A stretch of 64,000 bases of DNA, taken from NCBI RefSeq assembly GCF_003265705.1, contig NW_020312902.1, positions 8,199,854-8,263,853 on the forward strand, in the 5' to 3' direction. Under the pieces are notes generated by a model that saw nothing but the letters and a program-made list of their open reading frames with translations, did not search any database and had not been told where the DNA came from. Shown in pieces: positions 36,301 through 46,607 of the stretch. This DNA is from Callorhinus ursinus. Lineage: Eukaryota; Chordata; Mammalia; Carnivora; Otariidae. Every line of letters starts with the position of its first letter. Within the stretch, counting starts at the first letter, position 1. Both the position numbers and the translations under genes were made by a program.

Positions 36301-38359
36301 ACTTCTCCTCTTACGAATTATATAATGACCTCATTAAAATAGCTAGAATAAACAAAGGTTCCCCAATAAAATGTATTTAATATGTGATCCACTGGAGAAG
36401 AATTTTATCCAAAGCTCTAGCTCACAAAATTCTCAATCAAAATGTAGGCAATTGATTCTGCAGCTGAGGGCAATCTCTCCCCTAGGTTTTCTCAAAGATG
36501 GCTGATGCAAACAGCACCTCATAACTACATTAAAAATGGTTGCTCAGATTAAATTATGCAAACGTAGTTTCAAAATAACCTGCTCAAGTTTCAGCGCATT
36601 GAAGATGGACCTGCAAAACATTTGCCATGTTATGCCTGGTTCCAGCGCAGTTTCAGTGGGTTCTGAGGGGACCAAACCCCAAATCATCCTTATAAAGAAC
36701 GTTTTTGAAACATAAGTGCACAAACATCCAATTCCATGCGCACATTCACCGGCCTTCAACGTGGCCTCTGAACACTGATTTGTCACCAATACAAAACGAG
36801 GCAGAGCCATCAGGCGCTTCTTGAAGTCCCCATTCTGGGCTATTCGCAGAAGGGGACATCTTTGAAAAGCTCTTATCTACTAAAGTAAGATATTCCAGAG
36901 ATAGAATTTTCAAAATGGGGCTAACAGGGTAAATCAGACACCTATCTACAAAGATATTTCTGTGAACATAAAATTCCTAGCTTTTTACTAATTAAAAGTA
37001 AATGACAGGAAAATGCATGGTGATTACAGTACCAAAGCAAACTCAATAAATTTAATGGGTAGCCTAATCTCAAGCCACAAAACACTGGCCTGGTAGCACA
37101 TTAGATGTTTTCCAATTAGTAATTGGTCAATTAGTTTTTTTTTTAAGTAAAGAAACTTTAGGTTTTAAATATATTTTTCTCTGTTAGTTTATATTTATAT
37201 CAAGAACTAAAGATACATTTTAAGTAATGATGTACTTAAACTGTCCATCATATTTAGTTAAATCTTAGCTTAAATAATTTGCAAAACAATAGGAACAAAA
37301 TAATCTAAATTGTTTCCATGTTCAAGTAGTTAGCAGCTTGTTAGTAGTTGAAAGTCAGATAAAATCGAATTAAAGCAGAAAGTTGTCACAAATGGAAACT
37401 TTAGCAGTCCACCAGTCAAAAAAGGGGAACCATTTTGTTCAGAAATATGCCGGCGTTTTTTAATGTGAAACTTGAATTTTCAGTATTCTTTCTAAAGTCA
37501 GTCTTTAAAGCAGTATTTAAGTGCCATTTACTTCCACTTACAACCCATCACTGGTTATTTCTCTTACTGCATTTTCAAACGTTTACGTAACTCAAAGCAT
37601 CAATACAGCAGCGCTGGGACCCCCCCCCCCAAATACGGTTGATTTTGCTGTACTTAGTGCCTTTCTCCAGCACCGTCAGTTTCACCCAAGCATTCATCAT
37701 TCAGACCCTCCTACACTTTCTTAAACCGGTCTTGACTTCAGTACGAGCTGAGGGAAGCCTTCAGGGGAATAAAGATCCTTCAAAAACCAACCTTCTAGGC
37801 CTTAAACTATCAAACAAAATCTCGAAAGAACCAACAAAACATCCCTGTTTTACTGTTACGCCCCCCAAAATGGGCTGAAAGACCTTCTAGGAGCCTGTTG
37901 ACCATCCCGACGTACTCAGGAGTTGGGAAGCCCAGCTCGGTAAGATTCGCACAGCACCAGAATCAAGATGGTAACATTCATGAAAAACGGTGGCGCGGCT
38001 AAGAACTCTTCCTCGCAAGGGCCTCCTTGAAAAGCGTAGACACTTCTTTCGCGGCAAAGCAAAATGTGCTGTTTACAAACCCTCACCATCCTTTCCACCC
38101 AATGCTACCGGCTGACTACTCCAGGGGCACCATGGCCCGTGGTGGTCTTTTCCTCACACACCCTCACGGGCGCGCACACACTCACACCGGCTCTCCACAC
38201 ATTCCTGCGGCCTCTGGGACCGGAAAGATGAACCATACTCTCTGGGCCATTTTCCCCCAGTTTGAGCTACTTTAGCTCAAAATATCCAGTAACGTCGCTG
38301 AAGAAAAAGGGGATAAGGAAAAACAAAATTATTTTCCCCAAATAACTTGGCTTCCCTGT
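33351..38359. other. Unique SINE-free intron next to RBM20 exon 1
   Basis: No repeat was recognised in 5 kb except homopolymers (9 C at 34266-34274; 11 C at 37620-37630; T run at 37136). No exon, RNA gene or clear pseudogene was seen. Lack of young insertions next to a tissue-specific promoter fits regulatory constraint; this is inference. Confidence 0.45.
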
Positions 38360-38532
38360 CCCCAACCTCACGAACAGCCAGAATGACACCGATCTGCCGA
38401 GGGAGGACAAGAAAACTTCAAACGCAAGGCGGCCGCGCGGAGCTCAGCAGCGACGGGAGAAATGAAGCCACGGAGCGGGGTGCCCGGGGCGTGTCCCCCA
38501 AGCCCACCCGGGATCCCCTCTCCGCTTTCCCC

Positions 38533-38545
38533 CCTCTTACTTTTG
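38533..38545 (-). promoter_or_regulatory. RBM20: RBM20 exon 1 splice donor
   Basis: On the minus strand the exon ends CAAAA and the intron begins GTAAGAGG; the boundary lies between 38541 and 38540. The match to the U1 consensus is strong. Reading through instead gives Lys then an immediate TAA stop, which supports this as the true exon end. Confidence 0.9.
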
Positions 38546-38716
38546 GATGATCTGCGGTAGGCCGGCTGGGGGCGGCGGCGGCGGCGGTGGCTGCATCCCT
38601 CTCGGGCCTGGGGGCGCGGGGGGCGCCGGAGCACCCGGCACGCTGCGGGCATCTCTGTCCGGTTGCTCGGAGCCGCTGGGATCCGCGTCCTGGCTCATGG
38701 CTGCGGCCAACACCAT
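38541..38716 (-). CDS. RBM20: RBM20 exon 1, coding part (N-terminal 58 residues)
   Basis: RBM20 is a nuclear RNA-binding splicing repressor of striated muscle. It controls exon exclusion in titin and other sarcomere and calcium-handling transcripts. Seen here: the minus-strand frame starts at the ATG at 38716-38714 ([15 protein letters not shown]...). It runs through an acidic/polar stretch, an Ala/Pro-rich stretch and eight consecutive prolines (residues 43-50), and ends ...GLPQIIQ plus two bases (AA). The donor GTAAGAGG follows directly, so the intron is phase 2; the next codon would be Asn if exon 2 begins with T or C, as in the known protein. The N-terminus matches recalled mammalian RBM20, with a shorter Pro/Gln tract than human. 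The zinc finger, RRM and RS domain lie in later exons outside the window. The first ATG has C at -3 and G at +4; Met7 has G at -3. No ATG in any frame occurs in the about 570 bases upstream. Identity is recalled, not searched. Confidence 0.93.
38571..38588 (-). repeat. RBM20: Coding (CCG)n proline repeat in RBM20 exon 1
   Basis: The minus strand reads CCA (CCG)5 CCC CCA, giving eight prolines at residues 43-50. It is a short pure trinucleotide run inside coding sequence, and so a likely site of length variation. The recalled human protein has a longer tract broken by Gln. Confidence 0.85.
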
Positions 38717-39330
38717 GTGAGCCGACACCCGCCCCAGGCTCGAGGCGAGAGAGCGCGCGCAAAGGGCGGCCCCGGGGCACGGGCGCTCACTGGCCGGGGT
38801 CCCCGTGCCCAGTCCCCTCGTCCTTCCCGGTGGCGCGGGGAGGAGACGCGAGGGGCGGGGAGGAGGCAGTCCCGGCGGCGCCGCCTGCTCCTCCTCCTCC
38901 TCCGGCAGCTCCCGCCAGCCCCGCGGGGCTACGCGGGGGCGGGGGCCAGGGGGCGTCTCCCGTCCGGCGGGAGCCGCGGGGGCCCCCGGGGGCTGCTCGG
39001 CGCCGGGGTGGTCCGGGGAGCTCTGCCCGCCGACCCCGAGCGCACCGAGCGAAGAGGCAGCTTGGCGCACGGCACCGGCCGCCGTGCGCTCTCAGGGTCC
39101 CCGGCCCGGCTCTCCGCAGCGCAGCGCAACTGCGTGAGGCGGCGAGACGCGCACCAACTGGCGGCAGCCCGCGGGGCTCTCGCCTCTCAGCGGAGCCGGG
39201 CGGCCTCGGGCTTGTCCCCGGGGACCGCGCGCGCCACTCCGCGCGCTCCTGCCGAGAGGGGCGGACAGGGCGCGCCCGGGGCGTCCGCGCGCATCCCCAA
39301 TGCGAAGTGAGCGGGCTTGGCACCTTCCCG
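38717..39330 (-). promoter_or_regulatory. RBM20: TATA-less RBM20 promoter and 5' leader region
   Basis: There is no TATA-like motif on the minus strand here. GC boxes are visible: GGGGCGGGG at 38852-38860 and GGGGGCGGGGGC near 38935-38946 (+ strand letters). A (CTC)n run lies at 38887-38901. The transcription start cannot be fixed from sequence alone. No ATG lies in any minus-strand frame between 38717 and about 39290, so any transcript starting here would begin translation at the RBM20 ATG. Confidence 0.6.
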
Positions 39331-39740
39331 CGTCTGGAGCCTCGCCAGCGCCACTCTTGGCTGAAGGGCCCGACCCGGCGGGGGGAAAAGCCCGGACCCT
39401 CCCCCAGTTCGGGGGGACCTGTTACCCCGGGTCTTAGATGACCAGGCCGGAGGGCTCTCCAAATTGGCAGTTCCAGCTGCAGATTTCAGGGGTCTCCAGA
39501 AGTAGCCGGTGGGGCCGCCGTGGTTTCTCTTCATTTTTCTCTCTTCTCTAAAAGACCCGCTACGATCCCGGGAGCGCAAAGACAAAACCAAGCAGACGTT
39601 TTATTCTTATTTATTGGCGAGATCTTAGTGGACACGTAAAGGATGAAAAGGAGAGAGTTCACCTACATCGCGCCGCCACCGTCACCGCTTCTGCAGTTCG
39701 GTTCGCTGTCGGAGCGCAGGTGTGCGCCAGTTCACCCGCA

Positions 39741-40384
39741 CACACCAGCTCGCAGCTGTGGACGCAGGCTCTTGCGTTGAGGACCTACCCCTCAAGGTGC
39801 AGCTTAATGTTCTGGCAGCGGGTGGAGGTCTGGGGAGGCACCTGGTGGCGCAAAAACATCTAGGAGCTGGGCAAAGCTCACGGAGGGTGGTTATCCAGAA
39901 GATTCTTACCGTGCGTTGGGCGCACTAGCTTTCTAAATCCTGACATTGGCCGCCCCGGGGAAACAAGGAAAAAGCATCCTTTGGGTACCTTGGAAGCCAG
40001 AGCGCAGGCCAGGGTGCCCCGTGGTCTGGAAAGAAGTTTGCCGGGGGTCTCAAAAGCCCACGCCTCGTCCTCCCGCAGCCACACGAAGGAACATTCTGGG
40101 GATGGGTTCTCTGGAACACGGCAACTAACGGAATTCCCTAAATGATGCTTTCTTCTCTCCCCAGACTGTGAGTTTCTGTCAACTTCCCCTCCAGGCTCAG
40201 GAAACTAAGCCTCCCTTGCTTTCTGCCATCCTACCTAGATCTTTACCCCTCCTTCCCTCTCTTTCCTACAGATAAAAATGTCCTATCCACTTTCCCTTCC
40301 TTCCTTTCTCTCTCCCTCCTTCTCCTACAAATAAAATGATATGCCAATTCCTTGTATTAATAAATATCATCAAAATTCATAAAA
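39741..40384. other. Upstream flank without recognised features
   Basis: Unique sequence above the CpG island; short frames on both strands look like chance. CT-rich at 40170-40330. Confidence 0.45.
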
Positions 40385-40500
40385 ATTGAGTCTCACCAAA
40401 AACCCAGGTAACAAGGTATTGATTCCTGTCTCCATTTCACAAATGAGGAGGCGTTAGGGGGATTTGTCCCACAGGACATGGCTAGTAAGAGGCCATCCCA
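40385..40500 (+). mobile_element. MIR SINE fragment
   Basis: MIR segments: CTGTCTCCATTTCACAAATG, AGGAGGCGTTAGG, CATGGCTAGTAAGAGG. Confidence 0.6.
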
Positions 40501-40551
40501 AAAAGAGTCTTCTGAGGCTGAGGTAAGGTTAGTTCATTATCTCTGGTTTCT

Positions 40552-40754
40552 TTCTTTCTTTTTTCTTTTTTTAAGATATTATTTATTTATTTGAGAGGGA
40601 GGAAGAGAGCATGAGGGGAGGGAGAGAGGCAGATGGAGAGGGAGAGTCAAACTCCCCATTGAGCAGGGGATCCTGCTCCCTGCAGGAGGGGGTCCTCCCG
40701 CCCAGGACCCTGGGATCAGACCTCAGTTAACCAACTGAGCCACCCAGGCGCCCC
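40552..40754 (-). mobile_element. Can-SINE (older subtype)
   Basis: Reverse; ends AACTGAGCCACCCAGGCGCC. Flanks TCTCTGGTTTCT and TGTTTCTGGTTTCT form the duplication. Confidence 0.93.
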
Positions 40755-40770
40755 TATTGTTTCTGGTTTC

Positions 40771-41106
40771 TATCACTAAAGTCCTGACTACGGTTTCCAT
40801 AACACTCCACCTTCCACTGCCCCCCTCCCCAACCCCACCTTGGTGGAAGGAATTACCTGAAATTAACATTGCAATTCTACCAGAAACGCAAGTTAAAACT
40901 TTCCATATGCTGTCATTAAAATGTCCTTCTGAGAATCCCCCAAAAGAAATGTGTAGTCAAAAAGACAAACCCGAGTTTACCAATGGAGTGATCCAACATC
41001 TGAATGTCAGTTACCAAATATGGAAATTGGGAGTGATGAGACCTGGCTTGCACAGTCCATAACGGGCTTAGGGGTCATGTATCTTGTATATTTGGTGCGG
41101 GAAGTA
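40771..41106. other. Intergenic, nothing recognised
   Basis: Nothing was recognised. Confidence 0.4.
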
Positions 41107-41123
41107 TCAATCCAGCAGTTATT

Positions 41124-41313
41124 TTTTTTTTTAAGATTTATTTATTTGACAGAGAGACACAGCAAGAGAGGGAACACAAGCAGGGGGAGTGGGAGAGGGA
41201 GAAGCAGGCTTCCTGCGGAGCAGGGAGCCGGACACGGGGCTCGATCCCAGGACCCTGGGATCATGACCTGAGCCGAAGGCAGACGCTTAACGACTGAGCC
41301 ACCCAGGCGCCCC
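41124..41313 (-). mobile_element. Can-SINE (young type)
   Basis: Reverse full-length. Target-site duplication TCAATCCAGCAGTTATT at 41107-41123 and 41314-41330 is perfect. Confidence 0.97.
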
Positions 41314-41330
41314 TCAATCCAGCAGTTATT

Positions 41331-42185
41331 ACAAACACGATCCCTTACATTCCAACCTTACAGCCAAACAGAAAAACAGATCTCAAACTTCAGGAAGCTG
41401 AGTGTCTAGGAGTCATACTATTGATATAACTATATCCATCCCTATAACTCTTTTATTGGCAAAAAAAGAGAGGGAGACCATGTTATATGAATGCAGCTCT
41501 CCACATCTCAAAAATAATGTATTAGCCTATGTGACAAAATAATAACAGTGAATATCACATCTAAGTATTCATTGGGCTTTTCTTTGCATCCTTTCTGTAA
41601 ATTTGAAATTTTGAACCTAAAAAAATTTTAATTAATAATTCACAAGGTGTTTTTGAGAAATCCCATTTAGAGCCTAATATTTGCAATTTATATGTTATAT
41701 CGTATCAGAAATTTGAATTGAAGCAGATGCACACCAAGAGGGAAACACTGTAACAAAAACCCAAAGCTTGTTCATGTTCTACCTCCAATCCCCAAATAAT
41801 GTTGTCCAGGATAGCAGCAAATGAGCATTTCCACTTCGCAAATCAAACATTTAAGTGTATTAAGCAGTTCCGATGAAAAATATTTTTAATTTACGTTTTC
41901 TCACTTCTTTCCTGGAAGAATGAAAGAGATCCCCAGCTGGAGTTACAGCCATTTAAGAAACCCTAGCAGTCTTGCTTTTGTCTGCCCTGTGCCCTGACCA
42001 CCCCCACCACACCAGGGCGCGATCACAGTTACCAAAGTGAAAAAAGGACTGTGTGAGTCACCTTGACAAATGGAGAGCGTGACTGGGAGATGAGGGCTGC
42101 TAACATTTCTCTTTGTTCCACTCTGCGGAAGCATCCTGTCCCTCCTGATCTGCCAGTAAGCTAGGATCAGACAGTGAGACATTTT
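41331..42185. other. Intergenic, nothing firmly recognised
   Basis: AT-rich. The stretch near 41500-41640 may be an old LINE tail but was not assigned. Confidence 0.35.
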
Positions 42186-42189
42186 GCTG

Positions 42190-42350
42190 TCTATGAATAT
42201 ATTGACTATTTAACAGGGGTCAGCTGCTAAGTGCTTTCATAGATTCGTACTTCACACTCACGATAACGCGTGAAGTAGTTACTGTTATCCATGTTTTAGA
42301 ATTGAGAAAACTGAGGCTTCGACAGCTGCAAGAACTTGCCCCCGCTCATC
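42190..42350 (+). mobile_element. MIR SINE
   Basis: MIR segments: GCTAAGTGCTTTCATAGATT, GAAGTAGTTACTGTTATCC, AAACTGAGGCTTCGACAGC. Confidence 0.8.
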
Positions 42351-42694
42351 TGGCTTCTAAGGGGCAGAAGCAGGACTGCAGGTAGGTGGATCTGGCCCCA
42401 AACTTGTCTCTGCTGCCTCAGTGACAGATGTGGAGCTGAGATTCCACCCGCCTTCTTTTGCCGTGATGCTGCCTGTCTCCGCCAGTCCGTTTAAATTGCC
42501 ATCTGTGTGGTGGCTCAATTCCCCACTCACATTTCTCCAGATCAGCAAATGAATGGGAAGGATCCAAATAAAATTCAAAGAAATTAAGCAGGGTGGCAAG
42601 GTAGTAGTAAGGCGAGGGAAATAGAACCCAGGTCTCTGTTATGAGTCGGGTCCTTCTCAAACCTGCCAGGGACTCTAGCACTCTGGCTTGCTTC

Positions 42695-42880
42695 CTAATA
42701 TTAATCAATGTTTACTGGGCTCCAGACACTAGTTTTAGGAGGTTTTTCATGCTTTATCTCATTTAATATCACCCTTTTGTAGACAGAGAACCTTGATGAA
42801 CCTGTAGCCAAGGTCACTGGGATAATAAACAGTGGAGCTAATCTTCAGACCCTGGTCCAAGTCCCTGCAGCCTCCCTGTC
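42695..42880 (+). mobile_element. MIR SINE
   Basis: MIR segments: AATGTTTACTGGGCTCCAGA, CTTTATCTCATTTAATATCA, AAGGTCACTGGG. Confidence 0.75.
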
Positions 42881-43152
42881 CTCTGTTCAAAGGGGAACTA
42901 GCCCACTTCTCCGTGGTGATTGTGAACATTCATCTTTGCAGATAAGATCACTTAATATGTACGGCTACACCACATGTCTATTATTACGGTTATTTTTTAA
43001 TAACGGTTTACTTACTAGATTGTAAAGTGTGATAATTTTCACTCAGAGCTGGTGAATCTGCAGAACACAGACATTCTCATACACTATGGGTCAAAATGTC
43101 AGTTGCTACAACCCCTTTGGAGGTGAGTTGATACCAACCACTAAAATTGCAT

Positions 43153-43216
43153 AGGGGAGCCTGGGTGGCTCAGTCAGTTAAGTATCTGACTCTTGACTCC
43201 GGCTCAGGATCCTATG
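43153..43216 (+). mobile_element. Can-SINE, 5' part only
   Basis: Only the head is present (GGGGAGCCTGGGTGGCTCAG to GGCTCAGGATCC); it then stops without CT-rich body or tail. A later deletion is likely. Confidence 0.88.
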
Positions 43217-43491
43217 GGTTTATGTGTAGCAACAACCAAAGCCCCAGGTACAAGGGAGTTTATTGTGGCATTGTTCAAAATAGCAAAAACTGGAAACAAC
43301 CATAGTGTCAAGCAGTGGGGGACTGGCGACATCAAGGGTGGTCCCTACATACAAGGGAATACAATATAGACCTTAAAAAACAAGGGGCAAATCTACGTGG
43401 ACTGCTCGGGAGAAATTTCCAAGATGTGTTACTAAGGAGAAAATTTAAGTTCCACAACAGTATGATTCAATGTATATAAAATCAAAGATCA

Positions 43492-43699
43492 GGGTGCCTG
43501 GGTGGCTCAGTTGGTTAAGCGACTGCCTTCAGCTCAGGTCATGATCCTGGAGTCCCAGGATCGAGTCCCACATCGGGCGAGCAGGGAGCCTGCTTCTCCC
43601 TCTGACCCTCCCCTGTCTCATGCTCTCTCTCTCATTCTCTCTCTCAAATAAATAAATAAAAAACAAATAAAATCTAAAAAAGTTAAAATAAAAGAAAAA
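43492..43699 (+). mobile_element. Can-SINE
   Basis: GGTGCCTGGGTGGCTCAGTT head and long A-rich tail. Target-site duplication ATAAAATCAAAG at 43476-43487 and about 43700-43711. Confidence 0.95.
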
Positions 43700-43870
43700 A
43701 TAAAATCAAAGGTTATAAAATATTTATAGAAAATTATATAAGAAATTTATTATTAACCCAGTAATAACCTCTGGAAATTGGGACGGGACAGGAACTTTAT
43801 CCTTTTGTAATTTTTTATATTGTTTGAATATTTGAAATAAAATTTTATTGTAACATATGTATGGTTTGAA

Positions 43871-44235
43871 ATTTTTTTACCCTGAACACGTGCTATTTTT
43901 TATTAACTAACAACAAAATCTAATTATTTATTTCTTCAACTAGTAATTCTTAACACTTAGCACATTAATAGGGTATTTATTTTTAAAGCAAAAGTTCATC
44001 TGGAAGATGAAGAAGAAACACTCTGGACAATGTATCATCCAGAATTGCTTTTTGATATCCTAACACCCCAGTTAGAGATAGTTGAATAATTAACTTATTA
44101 AGTTGCTAGCAGTCGTGTTGCTACAGTTACAATTTACTAGTTTGACAGTTATGGATAAATATTAATCAACCTGTCTATGTTAGTCACAACATGTTAACTG
44201 CTATCTGGGGGTTAACGATTACAGTCATTACATTT
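43871..44235. other. Intergenic, nothing recognised
   Basis: AT-rich; nothing was recognised. Confidence 0.4.
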
Positions 44236-44287
44236 GGTTTTTTGTTGTTGTTTTTGTTGCTTTGTTTTGTTTTGGTTTGGTTTTTTG
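44236..44287. repeat. GTTTT-type low-complexity run
   Basis: T-rich imperfect repeat of GTTTT/GTTGTT units. Confidence 0.8.
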
Positions 44288-44289
44288 AG

Positions 44290-44480
44290 TATTATTCTAT
44301 GCCAGGCTGTCTTAAGCACACACTATTTCTCATTTAATCCTTACAACCACCTTCCTTACCAGGTGGTTGTTTTTATGCCCATTTTACAGATAAGAAAACT
44401 AAGGCTCAAAGAAGGTCATCCACCTGGCCAGCTATTAAGTGGAGGGGCTGCAGATATAATCCTGGTCTTCATTCCTCCTG
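44290..44480 (+). mobile_element. MIR SINE
   Basis: MIR segments: CTATGCCAGGCTGTCTTAAG, TTCTCATTTAATCCTTACAA, CCATTTTACAGATAAGAAAA. Confidence 0.88.
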
Positions 44481-46010
44481 GGATTGAGCTTTTAACTACT
44501 CCACGTGGTGGCATGGGTGCTTCTCGGTGTAATGGGCTTTTGAGACCAGATGCTCCTCCACTAAATCCTGGCCGGATATCTCCAATATCTGTCTCTAATA
44601 TCTCTCTCTCTTCGGTCTCTCTCTCCACAGGACCTGACTTCTCTTTTCCATCCCCCCCATCCCCCTGAGCTTTATCTCTATGCTGGCGCTTCTCTCAGAG
44701 CTACAGCATAATCTTTTACTTGAATTTGCAGGAATTCCTTGGAATCCTTATACATGTTTTCAAACAATCATAAAATAAAATCCTGTTCTGGCTTCACGAA
44801 GGATTACCTCTCTGAAAACCCAGGAGAGGCAGTGGCTGAAGGATGCTGTTTAAAAATAATATGGTTACTCATGGAACTGGATTCACATTTGAATTTGAAG
44901 GAGACAGTCAGGGAACTTTAGCTGAGGAAAAGTGAGGACATGACCCAGGAGGTTCTTTTCTGCCTAACAACTCACAGAGCATGTCCCTCATTGGCTGCGA
45001 GGAAAGGCTTAGCCTCCATCTCGCTGGTGGTGGGTTTACCATCTCAGCCCCTTGTCTTCTAATGAGCTGCACAGGTGTTGTGTTATAATCCATGTAGCAG
45101 GTGACTGGGAGTCAGAAAATCCAAGTTCTGGACCACGAGGTGTATCTATCATCCCTAAACAGAAACACAGTTGTCCCAAACCAGGAATGACATCAGCATC
45201 TTCGCCTCCCCTAAAAGCATGGCTGCCCCAAGCTCAGGTGCCTTCAGCTCTGTCCTTCCACCACTTGTTCAGTACCTGGCCACAAAGCAACACTGTGGAT
45301 TGAGTAGGGCAGGGTTACCTGGGCATGGCTTCCTGGAGAAGAATTTTGAGCTATGCTTTGAAGGATCCAGAAAATGGCTTGATCTCCTTTGCTATTTCCA
45401 AGAGAAAGCAAAGCAGCCGGGTACAATAAGGGCTGTTATAAAACAAGTTGCAGCTGAATTTTTTTGGAGGAGGGATGGGAAATGATGCCGGTATGAAATG
45501 AATGTGGGAGAAATGTTAGCTGGTGGCTAATTGCATGATTTAAGTTCCATGGGGCTCGGCACCCCCCATGGAGACCCAGCGTTTACACAGCGGTGCTTAA
45601 TCCCTGGGGAATGTCACTGTCATTCAGAGGCCGGTAGTGTGACCCCAGGCCCCAGCCAAGCAAAACAGCACTTCTCAGAGTCAGAGGATTCCTTCTTCGA
45701 GCCCTTCCCCCCAATCATCTCCTCTGTCTTCTCTTATCACTGGGGCTGTCTGTCTGTCAGACCAGTTGGTCGTCAGGGAATAAACATCTCAGGCTGTTTG
45801 CCCACCAGCTCAGGGATCAGGTGACCATTATGGAAGGCAATACTGGAGGCCTTTGCATGCCAGGAACAGTGAGAGCCTGTGATGTGCTGACCTCACTGAG
45901 TGGGCACCCATGCAGCTGGCCTGGAGCTGGTGGACGGGTGCCACTCCCTGATGTGGCACCTTTGGTCATCCCAGGGCTACCCCAGGCAGGGGACTTTGCC
46001 TAGCCCCTCT
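44481..46010. other. Intergenic, nothing recognised
   Basis: 1.5 kb of unique-looking sequence with only chance frames. No repeat was recognised. Confidence 0.45.
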
Positions 46011-46014
46011 CAGT

Positions 46015-46187
46015 AGAGACTCTGGAGTCGGAAGAGCTGGATTAGAAACTCGGACCTATAATCTGTTAGTGGCATGACTTTAGGCAAGTTACTTTACCTC
46101 TCTGAGCCTCGGTGTTTCCATCTGAAAAATGGGAATAATAGTGCCCACTTGGTAAGGTTACTGTGTGGATTAAATATAAAGCACTTA
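46015..46187 (-). mobile_element. MIR SINE
   Basis: Reverse MIR: GACTTTAGGCAAGTTACTTT, CCTCTCTGAGCCTCGGTGTT, GTGTGGATTAAATATAAAGC. Confidence 0.9.
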
Positions 46188-46384
46188 GGGGGTACCTGGT
46201 GGCTCAGTTGGTTGGTTAAGCATCTCCCTTCAGCTCAAGTCATGATCCCAGGGTCCCAGGATTGAGCCCTGCATCAGGCTCCCCACTCAGCGGGGAGTCT
46301 GCTTCTCCCTCTGACCCTCCCCTCTCTCTTGCTCTCTCTCTCACTCTCTCTCAGATAAATAAATAAAATCTTTAATAAAAAAAG
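46188..46384 (+). mobile_element. Can-SINE inserted at the MIR end
   Basis: Target-site duplication AAAGCACTTA at 46178-46187 and 46598-46607. The right copy is displaced by a second, opposite SINE inserted in this one's tail. The GGTT of the head region is doubled (GTTGGTTGGTTAAGC). Confidence 0.92.
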
Positions 46385-46396
46385 ATAGTTTACTTT

Positions 46397-46570
46397 AGGA
46401 TTTTATTTACTTATTTGACAGAGAGAGAGAGCACAAGCAGGGGGAGCAGGAGAGAGAGAGGCGGGCTCCCCACCAAGCAAGGAGCCCAATGCAGGGCTCG
46501 ATCCCAGGACCCTGGGATCATGACTGGAGCTGAAGACAGATGCTTAACTGACTGAACCACCCAGGTGCTC
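46397..46570 (-). mobile_element. Can-SINE in the tail of the preceding SINE
   Basis: Reverse; ends TGAACCACCCAGGTGCTC. Inserted in the poly-A of the 46188 copy, giving a tail-to-tail inverted pair. Confidence 0.92.
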
Positions 46571-46607
46571 AAAAGGTAAACCATCTTAAGAAAAAAAAAG
46601 CACTTAA

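Larger units (their letters stand above)
1..38540 (-). other. RBM20: RBM20 intron 1 (partial; continues past base 1)
   Basis: This covers everything downstream of the exon 1 donor on the minus strand. No exon 2 is visible: I found no frame continuing NAAKLLDKNPFS, which is how the protein goes on after the exon 1 junction. RBM20 is known to have a very long first intron, so 38.5 kb without an exon is expected. The interval holds repeats, one RPL34 pseudogene and a GC-rich block, listed separately. Confidence 0.8.
38360..39740. promoter_or_regulatory. RBM20: CpG island spanning RBM20 exon 1 and promoter
   Basis: The sequence is very GC-rich with dense CpG from about 38400 to 39450, fading by 39570. 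A smaller CpG cluster follows at 39666-39735 (CGCGCCGCCACCGTCACCGC). The coding exon sits at the low-coordinate end, so most of the island is 5' leader and upstream promoter for minus-strand transcription. The boundaries are by eye. Confidence 0.85.
43010..43870 (+). mobile_element. Ancient L1 fragment (probable), with SINE insertions
   Basis: Old LINE text: TTCTCATACACTATGGGTCA, GGCATTGTTCAAAATAGCAA, AACTGGAAACAACCATAGTG, AGTATGATTCAATGTATATA, TTGAATATTTGAAATAAAAT. A partial SINE lies at 43153-43216 and a full one at 43492-43699. Confidence 0.55.

Noticed and set aside
38714..39091. N-terminal extension of RBM20 by about 118-125 residues
   Set aside because: The frame is open but has no ATG (the apparent start at 39070 is GTG), and the known protein begins MVLAAAM. 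Kept only as a finding about the leader.
38587..39441. 284-codon and overlapping plus-strand open frames across the CpG island
   Set aside because: GC-rich DNA has few stop codons. The frames are opposite the RBM20 exon, low-complexity (Arg/Gly/Pro/Ala) and match no family.
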